Of a stretch of 64,000 nt of DNA, positions 22,100 to 32,327 are shown piece by piece. The stretch is from Isoetes taiwanensis (taxonomy: Eukaryota > Streptophyta > Lycopodiopsida > Isoetales > Isoetaceae). The position numbers and the translations under genes were made by a program. The DNA lies in the NCBI GenBank assembly GCA_021234155.1, contig JAJEKV010000018.1:17179415-17243414 (forward strand). The letters are read 5' to 3'. The first letter of the stretch is position 1. Each line of letters starts with the position of its first letter. The notes under the pieces are model-generated. The model did not search any database and was not told where the DNA came from. It saw only the letters and a list, made by a program, of their open reading frames with translations.

Positions 22100-23000
22100 A
22101 TGTTGAGGAGGGCACTGCAGGGTGGCTAATGGAAAGGACGGTGACCTCGATGGTATCGCAGCCGAGTTACTCAAATGGGCGGGGCGTAAACATCCCGGTC
22201 CTCACTATCTGTTCAACGAGCATTGCGGGGAGGGTCTCCCAGACAATGGACCCAAGCGGGGGTTGTTCCCATTCACAAGGCGGGCGACCCTGCTTGTCCA
22301 GGCCAATTACGGACGATCATGGTGATTCGGTATTTGCCAAAGCGTTGTTGGGCGGCATTCTCGGCGGCGGTTGACCCGGCGAGGAAGGCGGATGTCGCGA
22401 CCCTCACAGGCGGGGGCTTTAGACCCCTTCACTCAGCGATTGACCATATCTTTACACCTTTGGAAGACCGATTGAAGACAGGAATCATCGGCGAGGACTT
22501 GTATTAACGCTTTGTGGACCGAAGGCTTTGATACTGGTTCCGGAAAAGCGTAGGATAAGCTGCGTCAACGGGGCTCCCAGCTGTCGCGAGAATGCCATAT
22601 CTGAGTTGTATGAGAGTTGTTTTGGCGGGGATCCGGCCCGGCAGGCCAAGCATTCACAGTAGTATCCGGGGTCCGTGGTTGCCCCCCCTCGCCAACACTT
22701 TTGGCCTCTACATTGTCGGTTAGAGCCCGGCTAACATCTTGGCGTGGGAGATGGCATCCAGCTTTTTTCACGTGTCATCCGCCGACTCATCTATGCGGGA
22801 CGATGTTGGCTGCTTCTTTGCCCACACCCCGAAGCTATAAGTCTCACTGGATGCCCTAGACACATTTTGTCGCTACGAGACATCTCTGGCGTGAACGGCC
22901 AAGACGGGGTGGTTCTCATATCCTCTTCGTCACCCCATGCCTCTGCACTCACATATATCGGGGGCGGCTGTGGGCGTCACGCCCACCTACAAGTACCTAG
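22100..23000 (+). pseudogene. LINE reverse transcriptase domain
   Basis: Blocks in order are ANGKDGDLDGIAAELLKWAG (22,122-22,185), VVPIHKAGDPA (22,262-22,295), RTIM.., then GQAFTVVSGVRGCPPSPTL (22,640-22,700). At the catalytic position, LIYAG (22,783) stands where L.YADDV is expected; the DNA there reads TATGCGGGACGATGTT, one base longer than an intact YADDV codon string would be. After it comes TYKYLGVEFPSSLLGG (22,990-23,035). The catalytic Asp pair is lost only because of this small change, which matches the CAG-site anomaly seen elsewhere. Confidence 0.75.
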
Positions 23001-24159
23001 GGGTGGAGTTCCCCTCCTCTCTGTTGGGAGGCGTCTATCCGCTTGCGGTGGCAGCCGGAAAAGCGCTTTATGCCATCGCGGAACAACGATCACCGAGCTG
23101 AGCTCTATGATTGGGGCCATCGGGCACATCTGTTCGGGGGGCTGGTCGAACTGTCCTTAAATGCGGGGTCGAGGTTTGGGGCGGTCGTCTCTTTGGCGAC
23201 TGGAATGACTTGGGCAAAGTGAAGGCATTTTAGGCGCGGGCACTTGGGGTGAAACCTTGATCCCCTATCGGTCTGCCAAGTAGCCCCGGATTCTTGCGCG
23301 CGGGCAACCCTTGATAGACACATCGTCTATTTTTAGAAAGTGGTTACTATGGGTGATGCTTTCGGCTCTCTTTTGGCCCTTGTGGCAAATGGGTCCTTGG
23401 CGGCTTAGGACCTGTTGGAGGGGTAAAAAGATCGATGGTTCGCCCGGATGGGCGTGTAGAACGCAGTCGTCGCGAGATGGACCGCGATGGCCGATCGTGG
23501 CGACTGCGGGGAGTACCTAGGCAGCTTGTTTCCTTGGCAAGCTCGGGACCGGCTCTAAAGCGAGTCAAAGCGGCCCATTACAAGGAGCACATCAACCCGT
23601 GTTAGCGGGCCCACAGCTCTACTGCGTTTGGTGCCCCAAAGCGAGACTCATTGCCTCCATTCGCGACAGGTGCCCACCATCTTCGCGTCGAGATAGGCGG
23701 TGGATTAGGGAGCCAGCGGGGCGAATACTCTGTCGATCTTTGTCAAGCGGGTGCCATTGAGGATGAGTCTCACACTTTCCGAGTTGCCCCGTTTGGTCGG
23801 TCCGGGCGGAGATCGCTCCCGCGGAAATGCGGTAGGACTTGCCCTTACATTTGTTGATGAATACCGCGCCGTCGATCGTGCCACAGGGTCGTACATTCGG
23901 GATGCCTTGGACTGCGAGGTCACCTTTGCTCCCCCCGCATGGCTGCGGTGATTAGGCACTTCGGTGCGGTGCATGATTTGTATATATTTGGGTGTTTACG
24001 CATTTTATATGTTAGGACGGTTTGTCGGCCGGTGATTGCTGCCCGCGGTTTTCCTCGAAAACCCTTGGTGGGGTTTTTAATCAGGGCGTGTAATCCGCTT
24101 CTTTGCGTTCTTGTATTGGGTCCCATAGACTCAGATTGGTCTCGTGGGCGATAAAAGTA

Positions 24160-24186
24160 CCTTCCTTCCTTCCTTCCTTCCTTCCT
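24160..24186. repeat. (CCTT)n microsatellite at the LINE 3' end
   Basis: Six or so CCTT units directly after the LINE-like block. Confidence 0.8.
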
Positions 24187-24349
24187 ACTCGAGGCAATAG
24201 CAATCGTATTCTACATACAATTGGTTGCCTAACCCTCCTCTTTACTATGTTCCTTGTGAACCCCTCGCGTTCTTGTTCCACATGAGCCCCATATTAGATT
24301 GCCAAAGGTTAGTGTGTATTGTTCGAAATATTGAGTATACATGAAGGTG

Positions 24350-24640
24350 TCAAATTCGAGATTTAGGTCGTAAGAAATATCGATCTAACAACGACCTTGT
24401 GCTCAAATGTGACCGATGCAGAGGTAGGCATTTGATAGCTGGAGATTTATTTGTAATGTCATAAGACATCGCTCTCCATACTGCTTCTGTTGCTGATAGG
24501 TAACATGCTCTCAAATAATCTTGTATTTCATTCCTAGGAGGTCGCCTAACAGTTTGGTCGGATAGTATATGCCCTGGTTGTTGGCTAACTGTATTGTCTC
24601 TTTGACCATTGTTCCTCGATGAGGATTCCACGACCATCTC
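24350..24640 (-). mobile_element. Helitron-type replication-helicase fragment
   Basis: The minus ORF (95 codons) contains RNEIQDYLRACYLSATEAVW and then RAMSYDITNKSPAIKCLPLH. The pattern 'Y...RY.S..EA.WR....I....P....L..H' is typical of the stretch between the Rep-like and helicase domains in plant Helitron proteins. Only about 290 bases are recognisable. It is a 5'- and 3'-truncated relic that abuts the DIRS-like element on one side and the GC-rich LINE on the other. Confidence 0.55.
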
Positions 24641-24990
24641 ATGTTCATTGTCTAGTGATGATGGTATGGACGTTGAATGCCTATTGTATATATAACCATA
24701 GAGTTAAGAGAATATATGGACCGTGGATGCAATGTCTACCGTAATATGACAATCCATCTCATGCAAGAGGAAAAGCATTGTATGAAACCACCCATATACT
24801 CCTTCTCCTATATTGTACATAACCCTTCGAATCAAGGTAAGTTGTTGAGTTCACATCTTTCGGGTATTTGTAATAGCAGGGATTGCAATTTGGAGAGCAT
24901 CTTTTCGTGTGTCTATGTATCATGAATTTCTGAACTTGTCCTCGAAGGACTGGATCTATATGCAGTTTAGTAGAGATGATCTCGTCTATG

Positions 24991-25025
24991 CATTCCTAGG
25001 ATGGGTCCTGAGATACAACAAGTGG
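24991..25025. repeat. Split direct repeat B2 of the DIRS-like element
   Basis: ATTCCTAGGATGGGTCCTGA and the following TACAACAAGTGG match B1 at 25,863-25,893 except for two or three small differences. It forms the outer left boundary. Confidence 0.6.
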
Positions 25026-25400
25026 CCGAAGTGGTGTTCTCATTGAGCTTTGTAAAAACGTTGAGTACAAATAGATGCCCCTACTGGGGTAGAACTTTTG
25101 AAAAACTTTGAAATTTGAGTGCTCCGAAATTAGACAATCATCGAGAGCATGCTGAAACTAGGGAATACAAGATAAAAGACAATCATCCGTCGCTCGGTCT
25201 ATACAAGGATGAGAAAAATGGTGCTCGCTCTCATCAGGATGGAAAACCCCCGCCCTTGCACGACCTTGTACAACCGACCACCCAGAAACCTCCAAAACCT
25301 GCAAAGACAAGACGAAAAAGATAGTGACCCGTCAAGGGGTTAGACATTTGCGCATTAATGTATCAAATATCTAAAAAAGTTCAGAGGCTCCAGGGCCACG

Positions 25401-25554
25401 CTGAACAAAGAAACAACAGCCGACCAATCGGGAACCGTCCGCGGAATGACCATCGCGGGAAGAAACATCCGATTAGTCTGAACAAAGAAACAACAGCCGA
25501 CCAATTGGGAACCGTCCGCAGAATGACCATCGCGGGAAAAAACATCCGATTAGT
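25401..25554. repeat. 77-bp tandem duplication
   Basis: Two head-to-tail copies beginning CTGAACAAAGAAACAACAGC, with a period of 77 bases and only a few substitutions (CGGG/TGGG, CGCGG/CGCAG). Lies between repeats A2 and B2 of the DIRS-like element. It is short and recent-looking. Confidence 0.85.
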
Positions 25555-25702
25555 GCTGCTTCGGAGGCTACATCGCCACGCCGAGAGATAATAAAAAGAA
25601 GAAGAATGTCTTGGAGGCTACATTGCGCGCAATACCGAGAATGAAAAAGAGACCAAATCGGTGACCATGAATCAAGTGACCAACTAAGAGGGAGGGGGGG
25701 GG

Positions 25703-25862
25703 AAAACTAGGTAGAGGCGGATGAAGCTAGGAAAAAAGCTCAAGAGAACGCCGATAGCCAAAGACAAAGAAAAATGGGCTATAAAAGGGAAAAATGGGCT
25801 GAGGATAGCGTCCCCATCCAGGAATGGCGTTCTATAGCTAAGCGCCAATAGAACCGCAGCAG
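25703..25862. repeat. Split direct repeat A2 of the DIRS-like element
   Basis: About 160 bases starting AAAACTAGGTAGAGGCGG. It matches 30,018-30,167 with small indels up to CAATAGAACCGCAGCA, and abuts B1 directly. Confidence 0.75.
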
Positions 25863-25893
25863 ATTCCAGGATGGGTCCTGAGACAACAAGTGG
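25863..25893. repeat. Split direct repeat B1 of the DIRS-like element
   Basis: ATTCCAGGATGGGTCCTGAG plus ACAACAAGTGG, same orientation as B2 870 bases to the left. Confidence 0.6.
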
Positions 25894-25899
25894 TCGATA

Positions 25900-26725
25900 G
25901 AAGAGGAACCTACCTCAAAGACCAAGATGGCGAGACACCATGAGGCGCTCCCGAATACCGGAAGAACATAGCCAATGGGGAATGGAGTATGCGCCAACGC
26001 CCATGGGAACGGACAATGTCCGGATGGGGACGAAGAAGCGGCCGGCTGGCGCATCCCCCTACGACCAGCATGGGTGCCAAATGCCCGAAAATTCCGCCGA
26101 ATAAGACGCAGAGACTCAAACCACCGTGAGCCGGGCAAAGGCATAAGACAACGCCAAGAAGCCAAGGAAGAGTTTAAAAGAGGTCCACCCGGCGGTGGGT
26201 CCGAGGTGAAAAACCATCCAAGCAGATAACAAACGCTAAGTAAAGAACATCATAGGACAAGAGGGAGAAAAAGTGCGAGCTATGAGGACTTCGCGTCAAG
26301 CAAAGAGCTTGGTCGCGATTTGATTTGTGATATGCAACCGACATGGTCAGGAAGAAAGAAAGGTCGCGCTTAAATCGTGATGTGGCCTCGTGAGATAATT
26401 TAAGAAACCCAAAGAAAGCAGATTGTGACAAAGGGCCTTCATAATACCATGCCAATCGGCGCGCGGGGCAAAGCAAAGAAATGATCCGGCGAACGGGTCA
26501 TGCAATCAACGGAAGGCTGCCCCCTGGAAGGGCAATGGGACACGCGGGGGCCCGGACGTAACTAAGGCAAGAAGGGGCGCCGAGCAAGGAGACGGAAGTT
26601 GACCAAGCCGAAAAAAAGGCAATTGCAACGTAAGCGATACCGATGGAGGTAGGACCGCTGATGGGCGGATACCAAAGAGGAGAAAAAGGCAAATGACATG
26701 TAGGGGAGGTAGTGTCAGAACTCAC
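25900..26725 (-). pseudogene. Tyrosine recombinase region of the DIRS-like element
   Basis: Near 26,090-26,045 the minus strand reads FRAFGTHAGRRGM, giving the H-x-x-R catalytic pair. In the next frame, about 26,020-25,975, PDIVRSHGRWR supplies the second His/Trp box. A Tyr codon follows at about 25,970. This resembles the R..H..R..Y block order of phage-integrase-like recombinases, which would join the circular DNA copy to the target. Frame changes separate the boxes, so the call rests on motif order and position at the 3' end of the element. Confidence 0.55.
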
Positions 26726-27449
26726 GCGAGCCGCACCAATGCCGAAAAAGATAGCTGCTTAAGAGTAATCGAAAGCAAGGTAGATGAAGCACCGGACCGG
26801 AGGACGATACCAAAAGCCGAGGTGAAGAAGGGCAAAGAGGGATCACAAGAAAAGGTAAGATATCCGGAAAACAAGACAAACCAAAAGAAGTCAAAACCTA
26901 TCATAAACCTCAAACCTGAACAACTTCTAGCTACGCACACGACAAGCAAAAGAAGCCAAGCAACTCCTAAACTAGAAAACATAACTTAGAACAAGACAGA
27001 TTAAAAAAGAGAAAAATGACCAGATGAACCAATCAAGATCCATTTAATCGAAAAAATTACAACGTAAGGCAAATAAAAGCGATAGATCACAGAGCCCGCA
27101 ATGGGAGAAGAGGGTGATGGGAGTAAAGGCATGAGCAAATTCATGAAAAAGACGCATCGTGAACAAAGGGCTGCCAAGAAGAGGAATCGGCAGCAATGTG
27201 ACCCTACCAAGGTGCGAAGGCCGGCGAAGACAACTAGCGTAAGTTGTGCTCTACAAAGACGAGCGTGATGCAATACTTCGGGAATCAAGGCAGGCGGAGG
27301 AAAGCAGTAGTTATTGAACAAATGCCAATCATAGGACAATGCATCAGGTGCAATCCGATGAGGGTAACAATCCTTAGTGTTTGAAGACCGGCGGCAAAGG
27401 CATTGGATGGGCTAGCAAAAAACGATCCACATGATGAGGGCCCCAACGC

Positions 27450-28190
27450 TCCTCCAAGAGATGAAAACAGATGGGGGAGAAAACTCGTCAAAGGCCGGAT
27501 CTTTGATAGATAATCAACCCACTCATTCTCCAAGCGTGGAACCCACAACGGCTCCAATCAATCCGATCGCCGATAGCAAAAAATTAGTACTTCAAGGAGC
27601 AACAAATGAAGGATCGGAGATCGTGAACTGCCATTCTGTAACAGAAAAAATACATTTTGGTTATCCTCGCGAGCTATCACGCGAGATGCGGCCATAAAGG
27701 GGGCACACCGCGGGGATCTGAAAAAGAGCAAAGAGTTCGCGCCAAGTGGAAGATTGGAGGCGCAGCATCCGGCCGAGAAGACACCAGAGAAGGAGAGAGG
27801 CTGAGAACCAGGACGTGAAAGCCAGCCACCCCAGCCCTCATCGCTAGCATCAAAACCCAAGGTAGACTTGACCACAGTGGGGAGCCATACAGGGGCTCGG
27901 TCGAAATGACGATAACAGCCTCCCCACAAACCGGATTTCACGAGACGCAAGAGGTGACAAGAGGAGAGGGTATCAAAGGTCGCGATCGCGCTGGAAATCG
28001 AATTGAGGCCCCAAGTCAAGGCAAAGACAAAGATGACCCAGACTAAGCGCGCAAGAGGATCGGATAAAACCAAGAAACCGCAATGAGGCGAGGGTGACAT
28101 ATACCGAGGCCAACATACTAGAACAAAGAGACAAGACCCGCCCTTCTTGGTCCGAGAAATGCGAAAAGAAACCTTCCCCGAAAGCATCTA
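27450..28190 (-). pseudogene. RNase H domain of the DIRS-like element
   Basis: The minus ORF at 28,187-27,558 contains STLGFDASDEGWGGWL (first catalytic Asp), WSGVFSA-like sequence, then VIAREDNQNVFFLLQNG and SRSPILHLLLLEVLIF, the 'D N ... G..R S..L' pattern of DIRS and related RNase H. It continues into WVPRLENEWVDYLSKI at 27,557-27,500 (equivalent of V.G..N..AD.LSR). The enzyme removes RNA from the RNA/DNA hybrid. This is one of the longest nearly intact frames in the left half. Confidence 0.6.
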
Positions 28191-28259
28191 CTATGAAGCC
28201 TAAGAAGATTGTAGTGGTGAGAGATGAAAACGACACTTCTTCCATGCCAAGAGAAAACC

Positions 28260-28620
28260 GCCCGCCGCGAAATTGGCAATGACGCCGAACTGAGAGACTC
28301 GCAGAGGGACCTGGCATAAAAACAAGATATCATCGACATAGGGCAAGCAACGGATACCACGACCGCCAAAACCGAACTAACGCTTAACTAACTTGGTAAA
28401 GACAAAAGGAGCGGAAGCAAGACCAAAAAGGGAGGACATTAAAGACATAAAATAGACCCTCAAGCTTAAATTCCAAAAAGTGCAAAGTGAGGAGGCCGAT
28501 AGAGACATGGTGATACCCGGACTTAAGGTCGATCGCGAAAAGAGGAAATCATTAGGTAGACATAAATGTGAAAAGCAACTCAAGAGACTCTGACTGGAAG
28601 GAGGGGATGGTCAAGAAGGA
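28260..28620 (-). pseudogene. Reverse transcriptase core of the DIRS-like element
   Basis: In minus order the frames give FDLKSGYHHVSI-type sequence near 28,540, SLFGLASAPFVFTKLVKR (about 28,430-28,377), then RGIRCLPYVDDILF with the catalytic Y-V-D-D at 28,340-28,329. 'DLKSGYHH' and 'FGL.SAP..FTKL.KP' directly before the YxDD box are, to my knowledge, typical of DIRS-group reverse transcriptases and unlike copia or gypsy. Two frame changes occur within 300 bases. Confidence 0.7.
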
Positions 28621-29198
28621 ATTCAAACAACGCAAATCAAGGATAAGGCGAAAACTTGTTGAGGGCTTTGGGGATGACACCTAAAAGGGGAGCAAAAGAA
28701 CAGTAGGGAGAGGACACGGGATGCGACACCGACGCTAAGAGATCGACATACAACTGAGTGAGCAAACTCTAGGTGGGCGGACAGAGAAGAATGGTTCGGA
28801 GCAGAAAAAGCAACCGATGTGAGATGTCTAAAAACACACAAATTCACAGACGTTAGTACAAAAATGAGAAAATCAGTACACTTTCGGCGTCACACGACTA
28901 TGACAACTAACGAAACACATAAAGGCGAAGAAAGGGCAGAAAAGCAAAGGAACATAATGCAAGGCAACACCTATGAGACATAAACAAGAAACCCATAGCC
29001 CAAATGGGAAACATCGGGCCGAAAAAAGAAACCGAAAGCAAATAAAGCTTGGAGATCTATAATCAAAATAATAAGACACAAAAGAAAACCAAACAAAAAC
29101 AAAACTTAAAGAAGAAAAAATAAAATGCCAGAAAGAACAAATGAAAACCAAACCCCCTAGGAAAACTGGGAAACTGTATCCCAACTCCATAGGGGAGG

Positions 29199-29248
29199 AC
29201 GGCCTGGTATCCCTGCCACAAAGACGGCCTGGTATCCCTGCGACAAAG
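29199..29248. repeat. 25-bp tandem duplication inside the DIRS-like element
   Basis: GACGGCCTGGTATCCCTGC occurs twice head to tail, followed by CACAAA/GACAAA. Confidence 0.75.
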
Positions 29249-30017
29249 GGCGATGGGTGCGGAAGCGGCAGCGTGAAAAGGAGGAAGGCGGTGATAGCAG
29301 AGGAGTAGTGGGCAGAAGAGATGGGATGCTGGAGGCCTGATAGCAAACCGAGAATGAAAGAATCAACGGGAGAATGTAGAAACAAAGGAAGGAAAGCGGT
29401 TGAGAGTAAAATCGAAACAGACAGGCCACTCCGAAAAGAAACGAAGCAGGGTATTGGGAGCAACGAATCGATCCCCCTGAACCACTTCCAGAGGATAAAG
29501 GGAAAAGGAGTTGAAGCTTAACCTATGGTAGATGACCCCAAAGGATCTGAACAGCACTCCGGGCTGTCGGCAGGCCGAACACAAGCCCTATTGCCAAACA
29601 GTCTGGCAGAAAGCAGTAACGGGCCGGAATTCATCTGAAACTGAGATGGATTGGAAAGGAAAAGGTGAAGCAAAGTTCAAGGGGTCCCGGAAGCAAAAAA
29701 GGCCAGAGGTTATGGCGAGCCAGCATGCCGGATCCAGCAGTTTCAAGCAAACAAAAAGTCAACAAAAGAAAACAACTAACCCAATCCGCTCAAAAAATCT
29801 TGACCATGCCGTCACCGGAGGGAACTGACGCAGGAAGCCTCCGAACCGCATCACCAAAACTAAGCCACACCAACCACAGACAAGAAAAAATTAAAAAACC
29901 ATGACGACAGCAATCACCGTACTTTGAAAACTTTGTTGGAACGCAGGCGCTTAGGCAACACAGACCAGTCGTGGTCCCAGGTAGAGCTTTCGAATGTGAC
30001 AAGCTTTAGGAGGTAAT

Positions 30018-30167
30018 AAAACTAGGTAGAGGCGGATGAAGCTAGGAAAAAAGCTCAAGGAGAATGCCGATAGCCAAAGACAAGAAAAATGGGCTATAAA
30101 AAGGGAAAATGGGCCAAGGTGGCGTCCCCATCCAAGGAATAGCTAGCGCAATAGAACCGCAGCATTC
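30018..30167. repeat. Split direct repeat A1 of the DIRS-like element
   Basis: Matches A2 (25,703-25,862) from AAAACTAGGTAGAGGCGG to AATAGAACCGCAGCA and forms the outer right boundary. Confidence 0.75.
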
Positions 30168-30694
30168 TATTGATATATCGGGTTCAATACGCAAGACGAA
30201 TGGGCACGTGGCAATCCACATTTTTGAAATTCTATGACTGTTATCACATATGATATATATTGGAAGAATTTATTAAGAAGCTTCTTCAACCATTGTAATC
30301 TTCCATGAAAGCATTGGATGACGACCACATACTTAATATTGCGTATCTTCTTTTGTCAAGGGTTTGTGTTCTGGCAAGCATCCGCAGCTATATTCAGGTT
30401 TAGGTGGAGAAGCGAGGGTTTAAGGTAGGGCTTCATATCTATCTGGCAGTTAGGTAGAGAAGCAATTGTTTAAGGGAGGCACCATGGCTCTATATTTTAT
30501 TTTTTCAAACGGCTCAAACTCAGATATAATTTACAGTTTTGAAGGTACTAGATGCAAGGGTAATTTGATATTCTCCCATCACTCTGGAGGGCAAAAATGT
30601 GGTGCATTGGAAAGTGCTGTGGAAGCATTATTCAATGCATGAGGATGCTTCTTGGGCTAAAGTGAAACCCATAAGAATATCAAAGGTCATAAGA
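30168..30694. other. Spacer between two mobile elements
   Basis: About 530 bases of AT-rich DNA. A GTTTAAGG motif with a similar flank (GGTGGAGAAGCGAGG / GGTAGAGAAGCAATT) occurs twice near 30,400-30,470. No gene seen. Confidence 0.4.
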
Positions 30695-31150
30695 CACAAC
30701 AAGAGAATGGTCATTTAGCGACGTGGGCTTGCGACGTTCCTGCGACGTGACGTCGCAATTTACGTGACCATGCGACGTCAATGCAACATCGTCGCGGCAG
30801 AACGCCGCATGCGGCGGTACCGCGACGTTCGACACTCGTCACCGGGCGATCCGCCACGCCGGTGGATGTCGGCCGCCAAGTGGACGGCAGTTGCCACATT
30901 TGGCACGCCACGCCACATGCAACGCCGCGTCACTTGGTCTATCCGGCCACGCCAGTGGATCGGGCGCCAGCGTGGACGGCAGTGTGTCACGCCAGTGGAT
31001 ATGCGATGTGACGCGCCGCGACGTGACATGACATTCTGAAGCGGATGACGCGCCGATGCGTATTTGCCACGCGGTAACGCTAAGTCGTAGGTGACCTAGC
31101 AGGTGACCGTTGACAATACGTCGCGTGTGACGTATATACCGCGATGTCAA
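30695..31150. repeat. Left subterminal repeat region (GCGACG-rich)
   Basis: About 450 bases packed with GACGT, GCGACG and CGCCAC words in both orientations, as expected of subterminal transposase-binding clusters. A diverged copy sits at 36,930-37,560. Confidence 0.65.
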
Positions 31151-31154
31151 AAAC

Positions 31155-32327
31155 TCATTTCTTAGTTGGGTGAACATGTGTGGTCTTCTGGCCACGGAAC
31201 TTGCTCCCCGGGGGCAATGTCGGCGCCCCGAGTCCATTGGCGAGAGACTAATCGCGGTTCCGGAGGGAGATCGCTTCCCGGTCCCCGGCCTTTGGGGAGA
31301 GGAAACGTAAACCCCGCGGTGGAGTTGCCGAGTTCTAGAAGGGTTTGCGTTTTGGAGGCCGAGACTGGTCTACATTGCACACAGGACTGGCCGAAGTTGC
31401 ATCGGAGAATCTGAGCAAGGGGAACCGACGGGCGGAAGTTTGGGTTCTGGTCCTCCTCCGACGTGACAAGTAGAAGTAGAGGGGCTTTTCTTGATGTGGC
31501 AAGACATTCATAAATTCGCAATTAATGCATTGTACGAAAATAAATTATGATTTTTGCCACCTGGATTCCTAATTCATCTCCAAAGACATGACCCAATTTT
31601 GAAATTTTAGGAGAAGGTCTAGGTCAAAGGGTTAGCATTAGAACGGTCGGGGGGCCCCGCTGCGGTGGCAACCGAGCTGGCACCCTTCCCCAAGTCAAAC
31701 GAGACCAGGACCTTGCAGGGGATCCCTCACAAGAGGGGAGAGTCCAGGACCCCAAGAGGCGGGATCAAAAAGTTCCCGAGGCAGCCCTTCCTGGCGCCTC
31801 CCGGGGGCGTGACGCTAATGACCACCCCCGGAGCCGGTTCCCCTATCCGACCGTTGATCCTCCGTCAGGGGCCCCTCTTCGGGAAGGCCCAAAAGATTCC
31901 CGGTCGGCCCCGAGAACTTGTCAAACCGCTGGGGCCCCGAGGTCTGGTCTTGTATAAACCGCAGTTGTTTTGTCGTTCGCACCGGGAGGCTCGGAATGGC
32001 AAATCGACCGCCAAATCGCCGGAATGAATGGGTAAATTAGCCTAGGGAGCAAGTTACAAGGTCGGTTTTGCAAAAAAAGAAACACTCACGCCTCCCGCCG
32101 GTATCCCACCCACATCCTAGGCCAATTGACTACGAGTGTGATGGAAGTGAGCTACTTTGGCTTCTTGGAGGTCGGTGGTCTTCTGGCCCGCGGAACTTGG
32201 TCCCCAGGGCAATGTCGACGTTCTGAGTCCATTGGCGAGAGCCAAATGCGATTAGGAGAGGGAGTTTGCGTCCGGCCCCGCGGAGCCTTGGGGAGAGGAA
32301 ATTGGGCAAAGCAAAGGGGGATTTTAG
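31155..32327. repeat. Isolated unit of the 1.1-kb tandem repeat
   Basis: Holds the same markers in the same order as the units of the 37.6-45.1 kb array: TTCTAGAAGGGTTTGCGTTT, AAGACATTCATAAATTCGCA, AGGTCTAGGTCAAAGGGTTA, GCAAGTTACAAGGTCGG and GGGATTTTAGGGTC. It lies outside the left inverted arm. Confidence 0.8.

Larger units (their letters stand above)
19480..24158 (+). mobile_element. GC-rich LINE (non-LTR retrotransposon), heavily frameshifted
   Basis: A 4.7-kb block of conspicuously higher GC content than its surroundings. Its plus-strand frames run in the order of a LINE: a GC-rich ORF1-like region (19.5-20.6 kb), an endonuclease (20.75-21.5 kb), reverse transcriptase (22.1-23.0 kb) and a C-terminal region to about 24.1 kb. 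It ends just before a CCTT repeat, as many LINEs end in short tandem tails. Every domain is split across frames. LINEs copy themselves by target-primed reverse transcription. Whether this copy is dead or merely badly sequenced is open. Confidence 0.75.
24990..30167 (-). mobile_element. DIRS/Ngaro-like tyrosine-recombinase retrotransposon
   Basis: On the minus strand the element runs: terminal repeat A1 (30,167-30,018), a long coding block with reverse transcriptase, RNase H and a tyrosine recombinase (about 28.6 to 25.9 kb), repeat B1 (25,893-25,863) directly abutting repeat A2 (25,862-25,703), and B2 (25,025-24,991) at the far end. This A-ORFs-B-A-B 'split direct repeat' layout marks retrotransposons that integrate as circles through a tyrosine recombinase instead of an integrase. 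The B1/A2 contact reproduces the joined ends of a circle. A stretch of about 680 bases between A2 and B2 is extra compared with the simple scheme. Length (5.2 kb) is usual for the group. All ORFs contain frame breaks. Confidence 0.7.

Noticed and set aside
28873-29463. A 196-codon minus ORF as a membrane protein gene
   Set aside because: The hydrophobic composition reflects AT-rich, A-rich plus strand. It sits in the non-conserved 5' part of the DIRS-like element and shows no domain; gag function cannot be supported.
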